This document shows, piece by piece, positions 18,052 to 24,907 of a stretch of DNA of 64,000 nucleotides. Below the pieces are notes generated by a model. The model worked only from the letters and a program-made list of their open reading frames with translations. It made no database searches and was not told the origin of the DNA. The DNA lies in contig NZ_CP022412.2 in assembly GCF_002222615.2 (NCBI RefSeq), positions 1,674,001 through 1,738,000 of the forward strand. The letters run 5' to 3'. Every line of letters starts with the position of its first letter. Position 1 is the first letter of the stretch. Origin of the DNA: Bacteroides caccae (GTDB taxonomy: Bacteria; Bacteroidota; Bacteroidia; Bacteroidales; Bacteroidaceae). Made by a program: the position numbers and the translations under genes.

Positions 18052-18486
18052 TTACCAGTCATAGTCTTCAACGTATGCATCAAATTCTTGTGTGGTGGTA
18101 ACTCCGCAGTTTCTGAGGATATTCAGTATATGCTGTTGTTCGGAAGGAGAGAGTAAACGTTCGCCTTTACGGGCACGATAGTAGGTTCTGCGTCCTAAAT
18201 AATTCATTAGGTGCAGGATAACGGTTTGCATTTGTTTATAAGGTAGATTCTCTAAGATTCCGATGAATCCTTGGGCGTATCGTACTTTTGTACTGGAACG
18301 GTAATGGGGACAGCCGCCTTTCACGGTAGACAGATATTTGGGACTGATGATAATCCAGTGCTCTATGTTTTCCGGTACGCTTTGTTCTGTAAGTTGTCTT
18401 AGGCAGGTACCTGCTTGGGGGCATTGTCGGTTAAGGCACATCGAATATTGATAAGGGACTTTTGCAAAGTCAATTTTTTCTTCCAT
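18052..18486 (-). CDS. DUF6078-like protein, 144 aa
   Basis: This small soluble protein of unknown function resembles the Bacteroides DUF6078 family (assignment from memory). It has a Cys-rich N-terminal part (MCLNRQCPQAGTCLRQL, plus a later GGCPHYRSS), so four conserved cysteines might bind metal. The C-terminal half is basic and helical (YLGRRTYYRARKGERLLSP) and could contact nucleic acid. An upstream in-frame ATG at 18510 exists, but it falls inside a TACTTTTG -7 box, so transcription should begin downstream of it; I therefore start at MEEKIDFAKV (18486). It lies between the mannosidase genes and susC, all on the same strand. Confidence 0.75.
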   Translation of the reverse strand: MEEKIDFAKVPYQYSMCLNRQCPQAGTCLRQLTEQSVPENIEHWIIISPKYLSTVKGGCPHYRSSTKVRYAQGFIGILENLPYKQMQTVILHLMNYLGRRTYYRARKGERLLSPSEQQHILNILRNCGVTTTQEFDAYVEDYDW

Positions 18487-18507
18487 GATTTGTAGATGTT
18501 TGTTGAG

Positions 18508-18515
18508 CAAAAGTA
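18508..18515 (-). promoter_or_regulatory. Putative -7 box of the DUF6078-like gene
   Basis: TACTTTTG on the minus strand, 21 nt before the preferred start at 18486. A TTTG occurs upstream but 30 nt away. Its position makes the longer reading frame start (18510) unlikely. Confidence 0.5.
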
Positions 18516-18538
18516 GTGAAAACTTATTGAAAAATAGC

Positions 18539-18564
18539 CTGAAAGCAAAGAAGTTTACTTTCAG
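18539..18564 (-). terminator. Weak hairpin after the GH92 gene
   Basis: CTGAAAG and CTTTCAG form a 7-bp stem with a 12-nt loop; on the minus strand it is followed by GCTATTTTTC. It could end the mannosidase operon before the DUF6078-like gene, but it is short. Confidence 0.4.
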
Positions 18565-18659
18565 ACTACCACTTTTAGTCGAAATCTCAATGAATAGCCG
18601 CTTTCAGAAGTGAACTGAAGGACAGCAATTGAAATAGCGGCACACTATTGAATAAAGGA

Positions 18660-20930
18660 TTATTGCTCTTTAGAGAAAGAATAAGGCATATCTTCTTCTT
18701 TCGTACCTCTGTTCATATTCGGTTGATTACTCATATCTACTTTGATGATACCACCTTTGAATAATTCTTCGTGGCGAAGATAATTTTTAGTATAGTCAGT
18801 GCCGTTTACGTTCATCGAATTGACATAGAAGTTCTTTTTACTGTTGTTCGGGGCATCAATCACCAAACTGTTGCCATTCTCAAAATGAAGTGTGGCTTTC
18901 TTGAATAAAGGAGCGCCTACGATATATTCATCCGTTCCCGGACAAACAGGATAGAAACCTAATGCAGAGAATACATACCAGGCGGAAGTTTGTCCGTTGT
19001 CTTCGTCACCGCAATAACCGTCAGGCCCCGGAGTGTACATTCTGTCCATGACTTGGCGCAACCAGTACTGGGCTTTCCAGGGCTGGCCTGCATAATCATA
19101 TAAATAAATCATGTGCTGGATAGGCTGATTGCCGTGTGCATAATTACCCATATTCATAACGGTCATTTCGCGAATTTCATGAATCACCTGTCCGTAGTAA
19201 CTGTCATCGAATACGGGAGGTACAGCAAAAACGGAGTCCATCATAGTGACGAACATCTCTTTTCCGCCCATTAAGTCGATTAGTCCTTGCGGATCATGGA
19301 ACACAGACCAGGTGTAGTGCCAGCTATTTCCTTCTGTAAAGGCATCGCCCCATTTCAATGGAGAGAATGGTGACTGGAATGTACCGTCTTCATTGCGTCC
19401 GCGCATTAATTTAGACTCCTTGTCGAAGAGATTTTTGTAATTCATGGCACGCTTTGCAAAAAGATTGATCTCTTTTTTCGGGCGTTTCAGTTCTTTTGCC
19501 AGTTTGTAGATACACCAGTCGTCGTATGCATATTCCAGTGTACGTGCTGCATTCTCGTTGATTTTCACATCGTATGGTACATATCCCAGCTTGTTATAAT
19601 ATTCATGTCCCAAGCGTCCTGTTGAAGATACTTCAGGATGTACATTCTCTGTTCCATGCAGCAATCCTTCATACAGCGTTTTTATATCGTCCACTTTCAC
19701 GCCTTTCATGTAAGCATCTACCAGAACAGAAGCCGAATTATTGCCTACCATACATCCTCTGTGTCCCGGACTTGCCCATTCGGGGAAGAACCCGCTTTCT
19801 TTATATGTATTGATAAGCCCTTCCTGCATCTCCTTGTTAACCGAAGGATACATCAGATTCAGTAACGGGAACAGACATCGGAACGTATCCCAAAAACCTG
19901 TGTCGGTATACATATATCCCGGCAATACTTGTCCGTTGTATGGACTGTAATGAATCGGCCGGCCGTTCGCGTCCAGTTCGTAGAACTTGCGCGGGAACAG
20001 GAGTGAACGGTATAAACAGGAATAGAATGTACGATATTGATCCAGATTGCCACCTTCCACTTCAATTTTTCCTAATACCTGGTTCCATGCTTCTTTTCCT
20101 TTCTTGGCTACTTGCTCGATATTGTCCTTGCCCAGTTCTTTCATGTTGACAGCCGCCTGTTCGAAGCTGATAAAAGAAGAAGCAATCCTTGCGTGCACCT
20201 GTTCGCCCTTATGTGTCCGGAAACCGATAATAGCTCCGGCATGGTCAGTTGTTTGTTCGGTAACGTTTTCTTGAAGATTGCCATTGGCTACTGTTGCTTT
20301 GTATGTGAAAGGCTTGTCGAACTCGATGATAAAGTAATTCTTGAAGTTTTCGGGAACTCCTCCGCTATTGCGGGTGGTATAGCCGATAATCTTGTTTTCC
20401 TCCGGAATCACTTTGACATACGAGCCTTTGTCGAAAGCGTCCACTATGATATAAGAATGTTCATTTTCCGGGAAAGTGAAGCGGAAAAGGACAGCGCGTT
20501 CCGTCGGTGCCATTTCCGTCACGATGTCATGTTCGGCGAGATATACTTTATAATAATAAGGAGTGGCGATCTCCCCTTTGTGGGCAAACCAGCTTGCGCG
20601 CTTTTCTTCGTTAAACTCCGGTTTGCCTACTACGGGCATGATAGAGAACTGTCCGTAGTCGTTAATCCACGGACTGGGTTGATGCGTCTGCTTGAAACCG
20701 CGAATCTTGTTAGCGGTATAAGTGTATTGCCAGCCGTCACCCATTTTTCCTGTCTGCGGAGTCCAGAAGTTCATCCCCCAGGGACGGGCAATGGCCGGAT
20801 AAGTATTACCTGTTGATAATTCGAAAGTAGACTGGGAACCCATTAGCGGGTTGACATACTGTGTCCGGTCTTTGGCTTTGGCAAAGAATGTGCAAGCAAG
20901 TACACAAACTATTATTAATAGTCTTTTCAT
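18660..20930 (-). CDS. GH92 alpha-1,2-mannosidase, 756 aa (BT3990-like)
   Basis: It is a calcium-dependent, inverting exo-alpha-mannosidase, probably periplasmic (signal peptide ending near KAK, residue 20; no lipobox). The residue numbering coincides exactly with what I recall for the structurally studied B. thetaiotaomicron BT3990: W88 (QTHQPSPW), catalytic acid E533 (FTEGNSW), +1-subsite H584-E585 (QVIHEIRE), and the D642/D644 pair in GDEDNGQ. The Trp/His/Glu set is the known signature of alpha-1,2 linkage specificity, so this enzyme should remove terminal alpha-1,2-mannose from high-mannose N-glycan or mannan. HGNQP replaces the HGNEP seen in the two sister enzymes; this is not the catalytic acid. 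It follows the second GH92 by 35 bp. Confidence 0.93.
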   Translation of the reverse strand: MKRLLIIVCVLACTFFAKAKDRTQYVNPLMGSQSTFELSTGNTYPAIARPWGMNFWTPQTGKMGDGWQYTYTANKIRGFKQTHQPSPWINDYGQFSIMPVVGKPEFNEEKRASWFAHKGEIATPYYYKVYLAEHDIVTEMAPTERAVLFRFTFPENEHSYIIVDAFDKGSYVKVIPEENKIIGYTTRNSGGVPENFKNYFIIEFDKPFTYKATVANGNLQENVTEQTTDHAGAIIGFRTHKGEQVHARIASSFISFEQAAVNMKELGKDNIEQVAKKGKEAWNQVLGKIEVEGGNLDQYRTFYSCLYRSLLFPRKFYELDANGRPIHYSPYNGQVLPGYMYTDTGFWDTFRCLFPLLNLMYPSVNKEMQEGLINTYKESGFFPEWASPGHRGCMVGNNSASVLVDAYMKGVKVDDIKTLYEGLLHGTENVHPEVSSTGRLGHEYYNKLGYVPYDVKINENAARTLEYAYDDWCIYKLAKELKRPKKEINLFAKRAMNYKNLFDKESKLMRGRNEDGTFQSPFSPLKWGDAFTEGNSWHYTWSVFHDPQGLIDLMGGKEMFVTMMDSVFAVPPVFDDSYYGQVIHEIREMTVMNMGNYAHGNQPIQHMIYLYDYAGQPWKAQYWLRQVMDRMYTPGPDGYCGDEDNGQTSAWYVFSALGFYPVCPGTDEYIVGAPLFKKATLHFENGNSLVIDAPNNSKKNFYVNSMNVNGTDYTKNYLRHEELFKGGIIKVDMSNQPNMNRGTKEEDMPYSFSKEQ

Positions 20931-20965
20931 GGCGTATATGTTTTAATAGTAAGCAATCAAACGTA

Positions 20966-23242
20966 TTATCTCACTCCCCATTTCGTGGGTTGGGCGGTCA
21001 TTTTGATTTCCATTGTTCCTCCGTTTGCAATATCCTGATGATGGAAGAATGGGGTATTCAACGGTTGGCCGTTCAGTGTTACGCTTTCAATATATTTGTT
21101 CTTCTTTTCGTTGTTTTTTACTACGATACTGAATGTCTTTTCTTCGGGCAGATTAATAACTGCCTTGTCGAAGGCGGGACGTCCGATAGAATATATCGGT
21201 TTGCCGGGACATACCTGATAGAATCCCATAGAATTGAGTATATACCAGGCAGACATTTGTCCGCAGTCTTCATTACCTGACAGTCCGTCTGTACTGTTGG
21301 CATATTGGCTTTGATAAACACTGTCTACCAGTTCCTGTGTTCTCCACGGGCGGTTGACGTAGTTGTACAGGTGAATGACGTGATGACTCGGTTCATTGCC
21401 GTGCGCATATTGTCCGATAAGGCCGCTGATGTCTGACGAAATCATTTCTCCTTCGAGTGATGAATCTACCGTAAACAGTGAGTCGAGTTTTTGTACAAAA
21501 GCGTCTTCACCTCCCATTAGATTAACCAATCCATCTACATCGTGAGGTACAAACCAAGTCCATTGCCAAGCTGTTCCTTCGCAATAATCATCGCTGCGGT
21601 GAGTAGAGGCACGTGGGTTGAACGGGGTACGCCATTCACCTTTTGAATCCAGTCCGCGCATGAAGCGGGTAGATTTGTCGAAATAAAACTCGTAGGCTTT
21701 GGCAAAACGTTCGTATTTGGCTTTTGTTTCAAAGTCGCTCATTGCTTCAGCGAAGATAGAAATACACCAGTCGTCGTATGCATATTCCAACGCTTTGGCT
21801 ACCGATTCATTTTCACGGTCACAAGGAATGTAGCCGATTGCGTTCTTGTAATATTTGGCTTTCGGCATAAGGTGGGGTAACACCAGGGCCGGGCATTTAA
21901 TACCGGTAGTGTCATATTCCGCAGCGCGCAGAGATGCTTTGTATGCTTCTTTGGCATCAAAATTACGGTAACCTTTCATATATGCATCCACGATGACCGG
22001 AACGGCATGATAACCAATCATAGTACCGGTATAGTTGGAGCCCAGATCCCACATCGGGTATATTCCGCCTTCCTGATGTTTTTTGATGAGCGAATTGATA
22101 AACTGATTGTTCAGATCCGGGTCGATAATTGTCATTAACGGATGCAGTGCACGGAAGGTGTCCCATAAAGAGAATACAGTATACAGGGGATTGATTGTAT
22201 CTCCCTGATGTACTTCGAGATCCATTCCCAGGTAACGTCCATCTGCGTCCGTGAACAGGTTCGGACTGATAGCCGTATGATATAGAGCGGTGTAGAAGAT
22301 CGTTTTGTCGTCCTTGTCGGGAGTCGTAATATCTATCTTTGACAGATACTGATTCCAAGCGGAGCGTGCATTCTTGCGCACTTTATCGAAATCCCAGCCG
22401 GGTATCTCCGATTCTACATTCTTGCGTGCACCGGCTATGTCGACGGCAGATATACCTACTTTAACCAGTACTTGTTCATCTTTGGTGGTATTAAAGTGTA
22501 ATAAAACTTTGCAGACAGGAAGCCGCTTACCGTTATCCATAGTGATGGAATCGGTCACCAACGTATAAGAGAACGGTTTGGAGAACTTGGCATAGAAATT
22601 AATATATTGGTCGAAAGCCCAATAAGTTGTTTTCTTATGTCCGCAGATTTCCGTGTCGCTGATAACCTCGATCCCCATGTCGGAATTAGTCTGCCGTTGC
22701 AGGCTGTAATCCAAGTCAAGAATAAATCCGGCTTCGGAACTTTCGGGGAAGGTGTAGCGATGGATAGCGCCACGTTTGGTAGCCGATATCTCGGCTTTTA
22801 CCTGATAAGTGTCCAGAAAAACGGAATAATATCCCGGTTCTGCCGTTTCATTCTCGTGCGAGAAGGCGGAGGAATACGCTAATTGCTGACTTTGCGGATC
22901 AGTGGTCTGATATCGCTGTTCGCCGACAGTCGGCATGAGTAGTACGTCGCCGTAGTCACAACATCCTGTGCCACTGACGTGCGTGTGTGAGAATCCGTTA
23001 ATGGTAGAGTCTTCATAATAATAGCCTGAACAGGCATCCCAGCCATCAATCCGGGTATCCGGGCTTGGCTGGATCATTCCGTGCGGAACTACTGCTCCGG
23101 GAAACGTATGCCCGTGTCCGCCGGTACCGATAAAGGGATTGACAAAAACGCTATAATCTTTCTCATTAGTGGGAGCTGTACAGGAGTTGAGTGCGAAGAA
23201 TCCTCCTAAACATCCTACTATTAGGAATGTTTTTAGTTTCAT
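20966..23242 (-). CDS. GH92 alpha-mannosidase lipoprotein, 758 aa
   Basis: This second GH92 enzyme is a lipoprotein: the chosen start MKLKTFLIVG leads to the lipobox FALNSC (Cys near residue 21); an in-frame ATG 11 codons upstream at 23275 would spoil the signal peptide. Family features are NPFIGTGGHGHTFPGAVVPHGM near the N-terminus (split around residues 35-56), the catalytic-acid segment YCEGTAWQWTW, HGNEPSHH, and GNEDCGQMSAWY near the C-terminus with the base Asp. The Trp and His-Glu residues that mark alpha-1,2 specificity in its neighbour are absent (GTGCCDYG and SSDISGLIGQ at those places), so its linkage preference should differ. It begins 38 bp after the fecR stop. Confidence 0.93.
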   Translation of the reverse strand: MKLKTFLIVGCLGGFFALNSCTAPTNEKDYSVFVNPFIGTGGHGHTFPGAVVPHGMIQPSPDTRIDGWDACSGYYYEDSTINGFSHTHVSGTGCCDYGDVLLMPTVGEQRYQTTDPQSQQLAYSSAFSHENETAEPGYYSVFLDTYQVKAEISATKRGAIHRYTFPESSEAGFILDLDYSLQRQTNSDMGIEVISDTEICGHKKTTYWAFDQYINFYAKFSKPFSYTLVTDSITMDNGKRLPVCKVLLHFNTTKDEQVLVKVGISAVDIAGARKNVESEIPGWDFDKVRKNARSAWNQYLSKIDITTPDKDDKTIFYTALYHTAISPNLFTDADGRYLGMDLEVHQGDTINPLYTVFSLWDTFRALHPLMTIIDPDLNNQFINSLIKKHQEGGIYPMWDLGSNYTGTMIGYHAVPVIVDAYMKGYRNFDAKEAYKASLRAAEYDTTGIKCPALVLPHLMPKAKYYKNAIGYIPCDRENESVAKALEYAYDDWCISIFAEAMSDFETKAKYERFAKAYEFYFDKSTRFMRGLDSKGEWRTPFNPRASTHRSDDYCEGTAWQWTWFVPHDVDGLVNLMGGEDAFVQKLDSLFTVDSSLEGEMISSDISGLIGQYAHGNEPSHHVIHLYNYVNRPWRTQELVDSVYQSQYANSTDGLSGNEDCGQMSAWYILNSMGFYQVCPGKPIYSIGRPAFDKAVINLPEEKTFSIVVKNNEKKNKYIESVTLNGQPLNTPFFHHQDIANGGTMEIKMTAQPTKWGVR

Positions 23243-23280
23243 GGTAGTAATAGCTTTTAGTTTTGCCGAAAGCAATCCCT

Positions 23281-24288
23281 TTATTTCGGGGAAATAAAGA
23301 TATTGCTTCCTACAATTTTATAATCAATAGGTATAGAGTTTTGTAATGACGTTAGCACAGAATCGATCGTCGACTTTCTTCTCAGTACACCGGAGTAAGT
23401 CTTATCCGCCCGGATGTCCGGTGACAGGATAATCTTCACGTCATAAAAACGTTCCAGTGCTTTCGTAATGGTAAAGATATCGGCCTTTTGGAATGGAATC
23501 AGGTTGTCGTGCCATACGGCGTCCAACTTAGCATCCACCTGTTTCACAGTCAACCGTCCACTTTTTTTGTTTAACTCGGCACGTTGGCCGGGGGCGAGAA
23601 TAATCTGCCCTTCCTCCTTATTGCCTTTCACTTCAATTTCACCTTCAATCAGTGTTGCTTCCGCTACCCGGCAACTCTTATCGGATTTAAAGTTGAATGT
23701 GGTTCCCAATACACGTACACGCATAGCGTCGCTTTGTACGGTAAATGGTTTATGACGGTTCTTTGTTACCTCAAAATAGGCTTCTCCTTCCAGATAGACA
23801 TTACGTTCTTTTTCAGAAAACTCGCGTGGATACTTTAAGGTCGCAAGGTTGTTCAGCCAGACTCTGGTACCGTCCGGTAGAACCACTTCCTTTACGATAC
23901 CTTCGTTGGCAACGGCGACCATTAATTGCTGGTCTGCCCCGTTATGATAGAACCAGTACCCGGCTCCGCCTCCCATAAGAAGAATGACGGCAATAACGGC
24001 AGCATATCTCATCCAACGATGCATACGCAGTAGTTTGGCCTGTTTCCCTTTTGCTTCATCCAACTTTTTGTATAACAGCTTTTCAGCATGAGCTATCCGT
24101 TGTTCGTCGGCATATCGGTCGAATTTACCCAAATGATAAATTTCTTCCATGCGAAAGAGTTGACGGGCATTTTCTTCCGATTCTTTCATCCAAGCATTTA
24201 CTTCGATGATTTCTTCTTCCGAGCATTGCCCAGTCAAATATTTATTCATTATGTCTTCACTTAGATTTCTCATTTTCTTTTCCTTCAT
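23281..24288 (-). CDS. FecR-family anti-sigma factor, 335 aa
   Basis: This inner-membrane regulator holds the neighbouring ECF sigma factor. The N-terminal cytoplasmic part (about 1-90) contains the anti-sigma helix block (EDIMNKYLTGQCSEEEIIEV), one membrane segment spans about 95-113 (YAAVIAVILLMGGGAGYWF), and the periplasmic FecR domain follows (VVLPDGTRVWLNNLATLKYP, then EAYFEVTKN), ending with a DUF4974-like C-terminal domain (FYDVKIILSPDI). A second ATG five codons in (24273), preceded by AAGGAAAAG, is an equally plausible start. It lies 36 bp after the sigma gene. The partner for signal input is presumably the STN domain of the SusC-like transporter. Confidence 0.94.
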   Translation of the reverse strand: MKEKKMRNLSEDIMNKYLTGQCSEEEIIEVNAWMKESEENARQLFRMEEIYHLGKFDRYADEQRIAHAEKLLYKKLDEAKGKQAKLLRMHRWMRYAAVIAVILLMGGGAGYWFYHNGADQQLMVAVANEGIVKEVVLPDGTRVWLNNLATLKYPREFSEKERNVYLEGEAYFEVTKNRHKPFTVQSDAMRVRVLGTTFNFKSDKSCRVAEATLIEGEIEVKGNKEEGQIILAPGQRAELNKKSGRLTVKQVDAKLDAVWHDNLIPFQKADIFTITKALERFYDVKIILSPDIRADKTYSGVLRRKSTIDSVLTSLQNSIPIDYKIVGSNIFISPK

Positions 24289-24324
24289 ATAAATAATACA
24301 ATTCAGAACCTAAAAACACTTAGC

Positions 24325-24879
24325 TTACTTGCACAAAAATAAGACTATAATGATCCAAAGAGGATCTAGACGACTGCGTAAGTACTTCAGTGCCTTGTAC
24401 ATATGTGCTTCTATCGTGCGTAGTGAAACCCCGAGGACATCGGCTATCTCTTTGTTTTTCATATCATGCAGATAGCTGAGTTTGAAAACTTCTTTGCACT
24501 TGTCCGGAAGTTCGTTGATTGCATCGTAGATTTCTTTCCGTAGTTCCCGGTCTTCAATCCTCCGGATCACTTCGTTGTTGTCCGGTTGATAGAATTCGGC
24601 ACGCCTTTGGTTGATTTCTTCCATGGCGGCGCAGTAGCCGTCTTCCACATTGCGATGTTTCAGGACGTTGAGAGCACGGGTGTAAACGGCACGATAGAGA
24701 AAGGCTTGGATCTGATCTCCTATCTCTATGGTGTCTTTCCGCTTCCATAATTCTACAAATACATCCTGCACTACGTCCTCCGCTTCTTCCTCACCCACCA
24801 GACGGGTGGCGTAGAAAATCAGGTTGGGATAGTATCTGCGGAACAGTGCTTTATAAGTAATATCGAAGTTTTCGTTCAT
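24325..24879 (-). CDS. ECF-family RNA polymerase sigma factor, 184 aa
   Basis: This is a sigma-70 region 2 plus region 4 protein. Region 2 has ALFRRYYPNLIFYATRLVG and EEAEDVVQDVFVELWKRK; region 4 has INELPDKCKEVFKLSYLHDM and the helix-turn-helix NKEIADVLGVSLRTIEAHM. The extreme C-terminus is hydrophobic (WIIIVLFLCK), a common feature of Bacteroides ECF sigma factors of the SusC/FecR type. It sits 28 bp after a GH92 gene and 36 bp before fecR, so sigma and anti-sigma are embedded inside the mannosidase operon instead of standing apart. It would be released when the SusC-like protein binds its glycan. Confidence 0.95.
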   Translation of the reverse strand: MNENFDITYKALFRRYYPNLIFYATRLVGEEEAEDVVQDVFVELWKRKDTIEIGDQIQAFLYRAVYTRALNVLKHRNVEDGYCAAMEEINQRRAEFYQPDNNEVIRRIEDRELRKEIYDAINELPDKCKEVFKLSYLHDMKNKEIADVLGVSLRTIEAHMYKALKYLRSRLDPLWIIIVLFLCK

Positions 24880-24907
24880 GCTCTCGGTCAGTTAAGTTTG
24901 GTTTTAT

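Noticed and set aside
17886..18101. 71-codon open frame on the plus strand over the palindrome array
   Set aside because: It is a by-product of the 22-bp repeats and overlaps the end of the DUF6078-like gene; it has no promoter or family.
18660..20930. HGNQP in the first GH92 in place of HGNEP, first read as loss of the catalytic acid, as in mannose-phosphate uncapping GH92 enzymes
   Set aside because: Counting residues places the catalytic acid at E533 in FTEGNSW, which is intact. The Gln is at about residue 602, in a different motif, so no uncapping activity is implied.
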